Below are positions 21,104 to 33,460 of a DNA stretch of 64,000 nucleotides, in pieces. Each line of letters opens with the position of its first letter. Position 1 is the stretch's first letter. The notes below the pieces were generated by a model. It saw nothing but the letters and a program-made list of their open reading frames with translations. It was not told the DNA's origin and ran no database searches. The DNA is taken from the NCBI GenBank assembly GCA_024509875.1, contig JAMPIV010005013.1, positions 124,001-188,000 on the forward strand. The letters run 5' to 3'. The stretch is from Oreohelix idahoensis. Taxonomy: Eukaryota > Mollusca > Gastropoda > Stylommatophora > Oreohelicidae. A program made the position numbers and the translations under genes.

Positions 21104-22297
21104 GATTTTGTGGAGATAACTGCAATACCAATTTTGGAGATGTAAAACGGAGAGGAGAAAACAATATTTACAGTCGAGTAAAGAAGGAACTAGGAAGAAA
21201 TATTGTGGGCGTTGGTTGCGGTGCTCACATCGTTCACAACTGTCTTCAAACTGCAGTTGATGTTCTACCTATTGAAATAGAAGCTTTGGTGGTAAAAATT
21301 TATAAATATTTCCACATTTATGCGGTTCGAGTAACTCAACTAAAAGAGTTCTGTGAATTTGTAGATGTCGAGTATAAAAAGGTTCTTCAACATGGCAACA
21401 CCCGTTTTCTTTCGCAACTTCCAGCTATCGACAGAATACTTGAAATCTATGAGAGACTGAAATCATATCTTATTTCACAAGAACACTGTCCAGTGTTGAT
21501 AAAACAGTTCTTTGATAATGATTGTGGTGAAATGTATTTGTGGTTTGTGCAAGGGCAACTCACATTGTTTAACAAATCTACCTTGATTATGGAAAGTAAA
21601 AGCAAGTGCAACTGATATTGTCAGTGAACTTAGAAAATTGAAAAAAAATCTCGAGGAAAGGCATGATAATAAATTTATACCACAAGAAGCAAAAAAGCTT
21701 TTTAGAATACTGGAAAATAATGGAAGTATTAATATTAATACAATCCTACAAGAGGTTACAACATTTTATGACCGATGTCTTTCTTACATTGAGCTATGGG
21801 AAAACAGTTTTGGTGGAGCAGAATCTTTTATTTGGATAAACAACAATCAATTAACATGGTCTGAAATTGAAGCATCAGGTGAAAAAATTAATGAAACTCT
21901 TGCAAATAGTGCAATAAACTTGGATGAACTGTTTGATGAAGTGGTGATTGCAAAAGGTTTTTGGTCTGCAAACTATGACATTTGGAAAAATACAAGTTGC
22001 GAAGAAAAATGGACACAACTATTCAGTCATTTCAAAGAAAAGAACATTTCATCGCCCAATCTTGTCCAAATTATAGAATACATTTTCAGCCTGCCAGGCA
22101 CATCTGCACCTGTTGAAAGGATATTCTCAATAATGAATAACATATGGTCTGAAGAAAGAGGTAGAATGGCTGAATCAACTGTAAAAGTTTTATTGCGCTG
22201 CAAAGTTAATTGTGTACTAAATTGTAGTGAATTTTTCGACGCGATTAAAAATAACAAAGAATTTTTAAAGAAAGTTCACGCTAGTGATAAATATTAA
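21104..22297 (+). pseudogene. hAT transposase, catalytic and C-terminal part
   Basis: The frame resumes with IRFCGDNCNTNFGDVKRRGE, where the Asp is a likely catalytic residue, followed by GVGCGAHIVHNCLQTAVDVL. A frameshift near 21610 separates a second frame (21638-22297) that contains EYIFSLPGTSAPVERIFSIM and WSEERGRMAESTVKVLL, the hAT dimerisation region. With the N-terminal part at 17712-18364 it gives a near-complete but inactive transposase. Confidence 0.85.
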
Positions 22298-22389
22298 TAA
22301 CTTTTTAATAATAAGTTATGTTCAGTTAAGAGTAATTAAAAATTATTACTACATAATTGTTGTTTTTTGTTAACCACTCCATTACTTAG

Positions 22390-23465
22390 TGATGCGTGAT
22401 GCCATATGATGATGGATGGCATCCGCATGTCTGGTTTTGTGTAGTGTGCAGATGTGTTCAGACAAACAATGTTCATACAAAAATAACAGGGCAATCCACA
22501 TAGGACGTCAGTAAACTCACGACGTATAAAGTCAATGATTCTTGTAACAGCCGTTGACGTTTTTCTTCATTATTTATTGTGGACGCCACAGTGACAAAAT
22601 GGTTACGCGAATATGTAGGCACATCAAACAGTCATTATCACAGCAACATTCAATACAGCAATAGACGGTAGACAGCATTACAATGATGAGTCAGATGCAT
22701 GTTATATTTCATAGTGCTGTAAATGTAGTCAGGTGAAAAACTCCATCCTTTTCTATAACAGCCAGGAGATAACCAGATGTATGAGATCAGTTCACTCTCC
22801 TTAGTCTGACTTCAGCAAGACAGACACGTCTGCCGAAGTATAAATAATGTCCTCAAAAATATCCTCTAGATAATAAAGGTTTTCCAAACCTAGTTCATTT
22901 AACAAAGTAGCAAGTAATGGTCCTTGGGACATGCATCAACCGATGCAGTACAATACAGCGACATGTGAGCTGGGAAAACATCTCGTGACAACGACTTTCG
23001 AAGACAGGCTATGAATCGAAATCGCTCACGACCCAAAATCGATAGAGTTAATGAAAAGTCAATTTACCTTGCCTTCAGGAAATACACAGAAATATCACAC
23101 CTCCCGACATGTGGGAAACACTAGAGGTATTATCTCGAATAAACGAAATATCCATTAAGAGGACTACACATCCCTGACAGAACAAAAAATAGCGGAGATC
23201 CCCTCTTCAACGAGGCATCTCTTTCGCCATTCAAATCGCTCACTCCACTAGTGGTGGGCGGAAACCGATCGACCAAAAAACAAGACCAGTCATGCGCAGT
23301 CCAGCGCAAAAAGACCACAGCTCAAAACTTAACTGCATTCAATACCAACGCGGGAAGACAAATGCTTACCGAGAAAAGTGACTATAAATTTCAAGCAGTT
23401 GTTGCCCTTGCGTTATAAAATAGATATTGTAATAAAACGATGTTGCGAGAATTTATCACGCAACA
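22390..23465 (-). repeat. 3' LTR of Gypsy 1
   Basis: On the element strand it starts TGTTGCGTGATAA and ends GGCATCACGCATCA. The ends carry imperfect inverted repeats (TGTTGCGTGAT with ATCACGCATCA). It is identical by eye to 30578-31653 except for one base. Confidence 0.93.
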
Positions 23466-24232
23466 TATCACCACCTCCTCCCGATAAAAAAAAATGTGGA
23501 ACATATTTTTTTTTTTTAAATATCAAAGAGCATGCGATAAGCGGCTCAAAACGCACGAATTATGCGCTGATAATTAATTAAATTGCCTAACATGAGGCTA
23601 AATATAGAGTGTCTGGTGAGGATATACCTCAACAGAAAAATAAATATGTCTCAAAAAATATTCACATCGGGGAGGTGTCACCAACACACATCACGTTAGC
23701 ATGTAAACACAATATACGTATGCAAGTTACCATAATCATCATTAAACAGCATACTCTAATATTGTCTTTAAAAATGGATGTACAAATCTGATAGGAAAAT
23801 TTAAATAGTACATTCTTTGACATGTAATGACATAAGTACATAGTAAAGTTAAACTACATGACGATCCAGGACATATGCTCTGGTATTCCGAGGGTAAGTA
23901 CACAATCTAGAACTCGTCATGCTTGATACTAGTAAGGTAAGTCCTCAGCTCATCAATGACATTCTGAGAAAGTACAAGCATTATAATGCTAATTAATAAC
24001 TAATATGCTTCATAAGGTACAATACATTATTAATAATTGTGGCTGTTTAGTAAACTAACGGCCCTTATATTAACCACTCAGTCCTCCTCTATCATCTTAA
24101 AAAACGAACAGAAGAAGATGACAACAAAGCACGATAGTGTGTACATATAAAGTAAGTACAGATGTGCTAATCTATTGTAGAAATATAGGTGTGTTATGAC
24201 TCTGTAATATATGGAAATATAGGACAGAAGTA
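23466..24232 (-). promoter_or_regulatory. Polypurine tract and 3' non-coding region of Gypsy 1
   Basis: Directly inside the 3' LTR, the element strand reads ATCGGGAGGAGGTGGTGATA, a purine-rich tract in the position that primes plus-strand synthesis. The remaining 750 bp up to the end of pol has no credible ORF and is AT-rich. Confidence 0.7.
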
Positions 24233-27200
24233 TTAGTTGGAGTCATGTGGGCATCTAGACAAAATGTCAGCCATCACATTATCCGCACCACGGATAGCTC
24301 GTACCGTGAAGTGAAAAGGTTGAAGAGCTATAGCATATCGAGTGGATCTCGAACTCTTCAAATTCTTAGTCTGAATAGCTGTAAGAGCTTTCTGATCAGT
24401 CTCTAGAATGAAATGTGCGCCCAGGAGGAATCTTTGTAGCTTTAGAATTGACCAAACCATCGCTAACAACTCACGGTCTAAAACCGAGTAGTTCCTCTCT
24501 GCCGCATTTAGTTTTCTAGAAATGTACATAACAGGATGCAGAGTATTTGCATATTCTTGCATCAGTGCTGCTCCAATCCCAGTGGATGAAGCATCACTCC
24601 GAAGAACAAAAGTCCTATCAAGAGTAGGTAATCTTAAGATGGGAGGAGAAGAAAAATATATTCTTGATTTGGTCTAGTGAAGATTGGCATTCTTCAGACC
24701 AACGGACCAGATTAGGCGAACCTTTCTTCAACAATGTTGAGAGAGGTGCCATGATCGAAGATAAATTTGGAATAAATCTCCCATAAAATTGAATTAAACC
24801 TAAGAGACTCCTAACTTGTTTCTTCGTTTTAGGAACAGAGATGTTCAGTATTTTGGAAGTATTGTGGTCTTCTGTCTTCAAGAGACCATGACCAACACGA
24901 TGACCCAGGAAAGAGATTTCACCAAAACCAACAAAAGCTTTAGAAGGTTTCGCTGTCAAATTATTCTCACGTAGAGTGGACAGTAAGTCATATAACCCTA
25001 AATAGTGATCTTCCCAGGTATCACTGAAGAGGCAGATGTCATCTAAGTATGCGATGACATCCGAACGATGTGACAGAATTCGACGCATCATGCGAACGAA
25101 AGTGGCAGGGGCGTTCATGAGACCAAAAGGCATAACATTCCATTGAAATAGACCCCTAGGTGTAGAAAAAGCAGTAAGAGGTTTGGCATGCTCTGCTAAA
25201 GGCACTTGCCAATAACCTTTAGACAAGTCAAGTTTAGTGAAGAATCTAGAATTAGAAAGTCTAATCAGTAGATCTTCTAACAAAGGCATCGGTTCAGCAT
25301 CGAACTTTGTGACCTGATTCAATTTGCGATAATCAACACAAATTCGTATGTTCTTATCCTTCTTCCGGACAATAACCATGGAAGAAGAATATGGTGAAGT
25401 CGATGGTTCAATTATATTTAATTGAATCATTTCATCCAATTCCTTTTCCACTTGCGACTGAAAGTGTATAGGAATAGGATAAGGCCTAACCCTAATTGGA
25501 TTATTGTCGGTAAGAATTATGTCATGTTCTATGACATCTGTGTGTCCAGGAATGTCAGTGAGAACATCCTGAAATGTTTGTAACATCGACGAGACTTGTC
25601 GATGTTCGTCACCAGAAAGATTAGGAGAAACAGAAACGTTTTTCCAAGATTCCGTAGAATGTAATGGAACCACTGGAAGGGGAAGATTAACATCAGAGAA
25701 GGTAGATTCCTCATCCTGTATGACAGACAGGGATGAATAATGACCGTGAGGTGCAGGAGCATCATCCGTTGCCTGGAAAATAGGCAGCAAATAGTCCGGA
25801 CGTTCGTGAAATTCCGAAAGCATGTTTATGTGGAAAGTTTTATGCTTTCCATCAATATCGACCACATAGTCAACATCGGAAATCCGAGAGACTATTGCAT
25901 ACGGACCTTTCCATGCAATAAGAAGTCTATTTTCCCTACTGGGGAGTAGGACGAATGCTTTGTCACCTGGACAAAGTTGTCGTAGACATCTATTCTTGTT
26001 AGCAAACTGTCTTGCCTTCTCTTTAGCAATTTCTGATGAAGCAGTTGCTAGCTTACATGCCTCAATGATCTTTTGTCTAAGAGCAATGACATACTCATAT
26101 GAGGATTGAGTTTCATCGCTAATATCATCGGCAGTGATGAGATCGTGTAATAAAGACATAGGGCCGCGTGGACGCGCGCCAAAGACAAGTTCGAAGGGAG
26201 AAAATCCTGTGTGTTCATTAGGGACTTCTCTATAGGCAAAGAGAGCCGCGGGTAAAACCCTGTCCCAATCTTGAGGATGATCTTCAGTTATCTTACCAAG
26301 CAAAGTCTTGAGCGTTCTATTCAGACGCTCAACTAACCCATTAGACATAGGATGGTAGATACTACTGAGAGATCGTTCAATATGTAAGGTAGACATTACC
26401 TGTGACATAGTGTCAGATATGAGTTGAGTGCCATGGTCTGACAATATTTCTCTGGGGAACCCCAAGCGAGAAAATATCAACCAAAGAGCATCTGCGATAT
26501 CTGTAGTAGATATGCTCTTAAGAGAAATAGCCTCTGGCCAACGTGTGCACATATCGACACATGTAAGGATAAACTGATGTCCTCTGGCCGACTTGACCTT
26601 AAAAGGGCCAATAATATCTATGGCCATTTTCTGAAACGGCCGAATAGGAATGTCAGCAGCCTGGATAGGCGCAGCATGTCGTGGTCCTCTAGATTTGACC
26701 TCCTGACATACCTTGCATGATCGGCAGTAAATACGAATGTCCTTATTGACAAAAGGCCAAAAGAAAGCCGCAAGGACTCTCGACTTCGTACGGGAAAAAC
26801 CCATATGTCCAGCACATTGCGAGTCATGAGCATGTTGTAATATTTGCACTCTCATGCTCTTGGGAACAAGAATTTGCGAATGTGCCGACGTAGTCGAATC
26901 TTGTACCATACGTACAAGTACGCCGTTTCTCATTGCAATCCAAGATTTTCTATTTGTATCCTGATTCGGATCACCTTTCTTCGCAAGAACGAAGAATTTT
27001 TTTAAAGAAGGATCTTCTTCTTGCAATTTTATGAAAGAGTCACGAGTGATTACTAAGTGACTATCTTGGCTATCAACTCCATTATCACTATTCAGTGAAG
27101 TTTCGGGTGTTTGTAGAGCTTGTGCTCTTGTAACTACTGCATTTGTAGCTTGCATGTTATTATCTTCCCAAGCAGCAATCTGCTGTGGGGTACACTCCCT

Positions 27201-29144
27201 AACTCCGTGAATACGACCAATAATAAGGTCCGCAATAGGATTAGGTAAGAGACAAGCATGCACATCTCCAGTAAAGAAAGGAGTGGCAATGCGAATTACA
27301 GCAGTAGGATATTTTTCTAGAGTGCCGCCAAATGTGACACATTTAATAACCCTTCCTGTAGCACAAGATGGATCTACAAGCGATTGTCTAACACCAATAG
27401 TGGTGCATCCGGAATCGAAAAGTAGTGAGACCGGAGTATCATTAACAAGACCCTTATGTAGAATTAAAGAACCCCTCCCATCATGCGCAACAGCAGCAGG
27501 AAGAGCGGGAAGTGGGTGACCACAACTCAAAGTAGTTATGGTACCCGGTTCGAATAAAGTACTGCATTGGGGGCATTTGTTTGCTCTCTCAAAGTCAAAA
27601 GCAGAACCAGTGACAGCGTCAAAGTTTTTACTATCAACAACATGATTACAGGCTCCCTCAGTTTCCTGTTGTACAGCATTAGCCTGCTGATATCTCTTTT
27701 TTTTGTGTTGAGATCTACCCCGACTATTATTACCTCTGAAGTTATCAGAGTTATTATTATCTCTGCAGTTATTATTGTCTCTATTGTAATTGTTATCCTG
27801 GTTCGAATTCCAGTTTCCACGATTACTATCATGTTCACATTGATGCGAACATCTATTTGTTTGGTTCTGAGGTCTTCGGCAGGAATAACCTCTATTACCA
27901 TATCCTCTTTTGAAATGCTTATAATTATTAGGGTGATAGTAACGAGTACTATCAGGTTGTCTCCAATTCTTCGAAGAAGAATCACCATGAAATTGATTTC
28001 CATGATTTTGACAGAAATTACCGCTACTCTTTCTATCAAAATTTTGTTGGAATCTACGAGCAAAGTTTTGGCCATACGGAGCTGCCGAAGCAACTGGTAA
28101 ACCTTCTTTCACCTTAGAGTTACCCATGGTTATGTGTGGGTGCGCAGTTACGTATTGGCAACAGAAATCTTCCATTTCTTTTATTGTTTTAGGTTTACGT
28201 TCATGAAGGAAAGCAAGGAAAGACTCATTGACAGACGACATGACTTTGTCTCTAAGTATTAAGTCCATAAGTCCTTCATAAGTTTTTTCCATCTTAGATA
28301 GTTCAACCCATCGTGAGAAAGTAATGCGTATTCTTGCAATAAACTCGGAGAATTCAACTCCATTTTCAGGTAACATGTTTTTAAATTGTAGACGATAGCC
28401 GTCTTCGTTAAGCTGATATTTCTTTAACAGAGCGGCCCTGACAACCTCATAATTGTTCTTGTCAGGTTCATCCACCATATTTAATATACTTAGAGCTTTA
28501 CCTGTCAGTATCCCTGATAACTGATAAACATATTTTGCTTTGTCTATGTTATGAGCTGTACATGCTTGTTCAAATCTGTCCAGATAGAACATTATGTCAT
28601 CACTGGAAGGACTAAATGTTGGTAACTTAATCTTAAAAGTATCATTATTAGCCTTACCAGAAGATGAACCCTTGTTTGAATCATTACCATTACTCATGCT
28701 CGTCAATTTCAATTTTTCCAACTCTAAAGCTAAGACCTTTTCTTCATGTTCCATTTTTGCTTTCTCTCTCCTCTCATCAGACTCTCTCTGTAATCTTCTT
28801 TCCTCAGCCTGAGCCTCTTTTTGAAGTCTTTCATTTTCAGCTTCTTTTTCAAGTCTTTTATTTTCAGCCTCTTTTTCAAGTCTTTTATTTTCAGCCTCTT
28901 TTTGAAGTCTTTCAGCTTCTAGCTGTAGCTGGAGTTTTCTCTCCTCAGCTTCTGATTCCCTTTTTTGTTTTTCCATTTCCATTTGGAATCTTTTTTCATC
29001 CACCTGCATCTGCAGTTTCTTTTGTTCAGCTTCCATTGCTTTATCATATCGAGCAGTTGCAAATTCTTCTAACTTATCACCAGTCTTCCCAAGCAATTTA
29101 CCCTGCTCAATAAAGTGCTCAAATGTAGACATGTTGTCTAACAT
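24233..29144 (-). CDS. Gag-Pol polyprotein of Gypsy 1 (one frame break near its end)
   Basis: The main frame (24618-29144) has 1508 residues; homology with element 2 favours the ATG at 29132 (MSTFEHF). In order: a Glu/Lys-rich coiled coil with repeated EAENKRLEK (30-bp DNA repeats); a capsid region with a SCAN-like segment; an Asn/Arg-rich tail; a CPQC...SCGHP zinc motif; protease with LLFDSGCTT (near 577); integrase with the HHCC finger (near 770), IDIIGPF, LSDHGTQ and NGLVERLN; then RT with FFTKLDLSKGYWQVP and YLDDICLFSD (near 1365). RNase H, with RNYSVLDRELLAM and ETDQKALTA, is in another frame (24233-24562) because a T run near 24650 differs by one base. That is the only break I see; it may be an assembly error. 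Confidence 0.92.
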
Positions 29145-30577
29145 ATGAGTCCAAAACCTGAAATAATTAACTAATTTATTTCAAACCTAAGTGTAACAAG
29201 TCTTAATTAAGCACTTGTATATTCACATCACATTATATTATCCCAGTCTCTGTGGGAAACAAGTCGCCAATCAAAGAACTTGTATATGAAATATCAGCAC
29301 TCAATTCTTGATCATAAGTGCACTTCTCATTCAATAGTGCACGACACTATTCATCATTCATTTATCATCAGTGTAGTAGTAACAGTGCATTAGCATAGCC
29401 CATTAACTAATTACTATAACTGTAAACAATGACTATGTAAACACATGCAGAATGTAAACATTGAAAATGTAAACAATGCAAACAATGTAAACAATAACAA
29501 TGTAAACAATAACAAAGATCAGCAACAATACAAAAACGTTCGCAGAAATCAACTAAAAATAAAGCAGAAATTAATGAAATATCACAAAAAATGTGACGAT
29601 ATCTGCGCTATAATTAAACAAAATACATGACACCACAGTGTATAAACAAAAATGTTGTATGAAACTAAATTATAGACAAGAGTAGGCTAACAAATACAAA
29701 CAAATCAAAACAAAACTAAAGAATGCGAAATAATAACGAAAACAATATTAAAACATGTCATCACAGCTAACATAAATAGCAACAGAAGTCGCTTAGCAAA
29801 TTCCAGTATCGGAAATTTGCAAACCCTACAGAAAACGCTCACAATAGACGACCTCTATGACGTGGCATAATCTAACGGAGACACCACCCAACCGAGAACC
29901 CGCTGAAATATAAACATATAAATATACAAATAACATATAGACATATAACATATAGAATGAGATGATACACAGAAGACTCAGCAGAAGTATAAGGGCACAG
30001 TTTACATACAAACAGGCCACTTAACTTATAGGCTTCCAATCGTAGAACAGCAGAAAAAACGGATGTCAATCAACGTCCTAAAGAGCGAAGCTCCAACGAT
30101 GATGGCACATCTGAACTGCTTCCACTGCTAACACGATGGTACAAGAGCTTCTGAAATACTGTGTGTTGAGTTGTTTCGGCACTTGACCTTCTAATCCAAA
30201 AGTAAGTTGATGGAAATCGGTACTTGGCCTTCTTCAGAAAACAACCCGTTTCAACCGGCACTTGACCTTCACAAAAACGACAGCACTGGAACCTTGACAG
30301 CAGCAACTTGCTTGACTTGCGTAAAAGATAACAGCAGTCCGAGTTATCCGGCAACATGTAACAACGACGGGTACTGTCAAATTCTTGTTTCCGTCAAAAA
30401 GTTGAAATTTTGACTTTTACCGGGCAACGCCGAGTACTTTGAAAATTTTGAAGATGTTGACTGTATTGAAGAATGTTAATTTCTTGAAGGATGCTGATGA
30501 ATTCTTGTTGAAAATGAAGTGGGTAAGGGACCCCGTGTTTGCTGGTACCAGAATCAAACCAGCTTATGGCCACCAAA
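29145..30577 (-). promoter_or_regulatory. 5' leader and primer-binding region of Gypsy 1
   Basis: Directly after the 5' LTR on the element strand the sequence is TT, then TGGTGGCCATAAGCTGG, the expected position and TGG start of a tRNA primer site. Element 2 has TGGTGTGCC at the same 2-nt offset. I cannot name the tRNA. The remainder of the leader (about 1.4 kb) has no coding frame and includes a repetitive AATGTAAACAA segment near 29450-29515. Confidence 0.6.
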
Positions 30578-31653
30578 TGATGCGTGATGCCATATGATGA
30601 TGGATGGCATCCGCATGTCTGGTTTTGTGTAGTGTGCAGATGTGTTCAGACAAACAATGTTCATACAAAAATAACAGGGCAATCCACATAGGACGTCAGT
30701 AAACTCACGACGTATAAAGTCAATGATTCTTGTAACAGCCGTTGACGTTTTTCTTCATTATTTATTGTGGACGCCACAGTGACAAAATGGTTACGCGAAT
30801 ATGTAGGCACATCAAACAGTCATTATCACAGCAACATTCAATACAGCAATAGACGGTAGACAGCATTACAATGATGAGTCAGATGCATGTTATATTTCAT
30901 AGTGCTGTAAATGTAGTCAGGTGAAAAACTCCATCCTTTTCTATAACAGCCAGGAGATAACCAGATGTATGAGATCAGTTCACTCTCCTTAGTCTGACTT
31001 CAGCAAGACAGACACGTCTGCCGAAGTATAAATAATGTCCTCAAAAATATCCTCTAGATAATAAAGGTTTTCCAAACCTAGTTCATTTAACAAAGTAGCA
31101 AGTAATGGTCCTTGGGACATGCATCAACCGATGCAGTACAATACAGCGACATGTGAGCTGGGAAAACATCTCGTGACGACGACTTTCGAAGACAGGCTAT
31201 GAATCGAAATCGCTCACGACCCAAAATCGATAGAGTTAATGAAAAGTCAATTTACCTTGCCTTCAGGAAATACACAGAAATATCACACCTCCCGACATGT
31301 GGGAAACACTAGAGGTATTATCTCGAATAAACGAAATATCCATTAAGAGGACTACACATCCCTGACAGAACAAAAAATAGCGGAGATCCCCTCTTCAACG
31401 AGGCATCTCTTTCGCCATTCAAATCGCTCACTCCACTAGTGGTGGGCGGAAACCGATCGACCAAAAAACAAGACCAGTCATGCGCAGTCCAGCGCAAAAA
31501 GACCACAGCTCAAAACTTAACTGCATTCAATACCAACGCGGGAAGACAAATGCTTACCGAGAAAAGTGACTATAAATTTCAAGCAGTTGTTGCCCTTGCG
31601 TTATAAAATAGATATTGTAATAAAACGATGTTGCGAGAATTTATCACGCAACA
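30578..31653 (-). repeat. 5' LTR of Gypsy 1
   Basis: Second copy of the 1076-bp LTR. On the element strand it should contain the promoter, but I could not single out a TATA box with confidence. It is followed at 31654-31658 by the CTTAG target duplication. Confidence 0.93.
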
Positions 31654-31799
31654 CTTAGCCTTTTTGAATCATAAGTACTTAGCTGAATATACTTCTCTCT
31701 TTCTAAAATCGCATAGAAGGCGCTCACTTTCTGTTTCGAGCAAACTCTCGAAATTGTCCCGGTTTGAGAAAAAAATATTATGTTAAGTCTACTCTTAGG

Positions 31800-32171
31800 T
31801 ATGTTGGATTTTCATCTCTGGGCAGTAGCTGTCTATTGAGTTTTAGTTGGTACAGTCTTTTGCTTTTCCTGATGCTCCTGGTGTGTGTGCGCTTTAAAAA
31901 AAAAGTATTTATTTATTTATTGGGGGGGGGGGGGAGATTTAGTTTTAGTTTCCAGAACCTGCAGTATGCAGCTATTGTGGCTAGGGCTCTATTTAGCTTA
32001 GGGTGAGCCTAGTTTTTTTTTTCTTTTTTTTTGTGCTGTCCAAATGAATAGATCAATGGCAGACGGTGCTTTTGATACCTTCAAGGTAGTGTTGCAAACT
32101 CGATGCATTTTTTTGTTCTGGGAAAAACTAAATACCTCCCAATAGTCGCACGTTACCTGGGGTACGCCCCT
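31800..32171. other. Unassigned stretch with homopolymers
   Basis: Holds a run of 13 G near 31921-31933 next to TTTATTTATTTATT, and T-rich runs near 32011-32031. I see no gene. Confidence 0.5.
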
Positions 32172-32184
32172 AAAGTATTTATGT

Positions 32185-32453
32185 GGGAGCCGCGCTGGTG
32201 TAATAATTACCACATTGCGCTGGCGATCAGGTGTTCAAGGTTCAAGCCCGGGCGTGGGCATTTGAAAAAGTGTCATCTACCGGGATTTTGACTGAATAAC
32301 CTGAACGGCTCCTGAGATAAACCCTCTGTGGATGGGAAGGCGCGAAGCTCCTGACCAGGTTGGAAGGAAAGTACACAGGCTCCCCAGCCTTGCAATGACA
32401 TGTCATTGGGCCGAAGAGCTGAAAGCCCAAGTGCCGCTGGTTAAGGAAAAAAA
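32185..32453 (+). mobile_element. tRNA-derived SINE 1
   Basis: The head has GGTTCAAGCCC, a good pol III B box near 32238, with an A-box-like region TGGTGTAATAATTACC upstream. It ends in a run of A. The 13-bp duplication AAAGTATTTATGT flanks it (32172-32184 and 32454-32466). The body is about 190 bp without coding potential. Confidence 0.83.
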
Positions 32454-32466
32454 AAAGTATTTATGT

Positions 32467-33168
32467 CTATAGCAGAAGAGTACTGTTACCGCTCAGTTAA
32501 TGTAATGCATTTTTGGGGGCAAACGATTGCCCGTAACAACGGCGACAAATTCTTTCTGAGATCTACATTGGTAGTGTACTAATTAAAAGTAGCATCGTGT
32601 GAACTTGGAGGAAATCGTAAATCTTACACTCTTTTCTAGACTGATGGTAGGGCTGATTCGGTCTCACAAAATGCAAAACTGTAACAGATGGCAACGTATT
32701 ACTAGCGAAATTCTTTGTCGACAAACTCTTTATATGGGGAGACAAAACTGTCATTCTTCACTATTGCTTTGCCAATTCTGGGATCAAATTCAAAGTATAG
32801 GCAAAGGTAACAAAGAGCATTTAACCATCGTTTGCCAGGCTAAGATGAATTCTTGCTGAGTGTGTAAGTTTCTGTTTTATTTTCCTTTTGTACACTATGT
32901 ATAATTGATAAATGACTTGTGATTTATAACCTTTGTGGTATAATTGATGCTTACATGTTGTAGAGGTGTTGTACCCCAATAACTTATGGTATATAAGTCG
33001 ATGTACTTTGCCGACATCGCATTATGTTATTGCATATCAGGAAACTTGACTAATGTTACCTGACGTAATTGATATGAATAAATGGGGAATTTAGTGCTAT
33101 CGCCTATCATTATATTACGTCAGGCATAACAGGAACATTAGCCATGGTTATTAGATTATTAGATTCGT
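32467..33168. other. Unassigned stretch with a small inverted repeat
   Basis: I see no gene. At about 33051-33137, TAATGTTACCTGACGTAAT and, in reverse orientation, TAATGTT...CCTGACGTAAT face each other about 45 bp apart, a possible small foldback element. Confidence 0.45.
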
Positions 33169-33181
33169 CTATGTTTAGGAT

Positions 33182-33447
33182 AGAGCAGTGGTAGCGCAGG
33201 GGTTAGTGCACTGGCTTCCTAGCTCGGTGGTCAATGGTTCGATCCCCAGTTGAGGTGTAATTTTTTTTAGACCATATGCGGCTCCGGGGTCGACCCAGCC
33301 TCATGAATTGGGTATCACAGCAACTTCTGGGAAGGTTAAGGCGGCCGGCGTGATGCTGACCACATCACCCCTCGTGTGCCGATGGTCAAGAAAATATGGG
33401 CCTAACACCATATTCCCAATATACCTCAATGGGCGTGTAACGGGATC
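33182..33447 (+). mobile_element. tRNA-derived SINE 2
   Basis: The A box GTGGTAGCGCAGGGGTTAG (near 33189) and B box GGTTCGATCCC (near 33235) lie at normal tRNA spacing. The 13-bp duplication CTATGTTTAGGAT flanks it (33169-33181, 33448-33460). The body differs from SINE 1, and the 3' end (GTGTAACGGGATC) is not A-rich, so it is a different family. Confidence 0.85.
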
Positions 33448-33460
33448 CTATGTTTAGGAT

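Larger units (their letters stand above)
22390..31653 (-). mobile_element. Complete Gypsy (Gmr1-type) LTR retrotransposon 1
   Basis: This 9.26-kb element lies on the minus strand. It has two 1076-bp LTRs, a perfect 5-bp duplication CTTAG (22385-22389, 31654-31658), a primer-binding region, a 1508-residue Gag-Pol frame and a purine-rich tract. I noticed one base difference between the LTRs (near 23000 versus 31180), so it inserted very recently. Domain order places integrase before reverse transcriptase, the hallmark of the Gmr1 group. Confidence 0.93.
17385..31791 (+). mobile_element. hAT transposon split by two later insertions
   Basis: The terminal inverted repeats are TAGGCTTACCATA and, at the right end read in reverse, TAGACTTAACATA. 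The perfect 8-bp duplication CTCTTAGG lies at 17377-17384 and 31792-31799. The element's own DNA is about 2.4 kb; it spans 14.4 kb because a CACTG-ended transposon (18365-21099) and a Gypsy element (22390-31653) inserted into it. Copies of GTCCCGGTTTGA occur near both ends. Confidence 0.88.

Noticed and set aside
27536..28100. 177- and 185-codon frames overlapping Gypsy 1 Gag
   Set aside because: Low-complexity shadows of the Asn/Arg-rich Gag tail in other frames; no independent motif.
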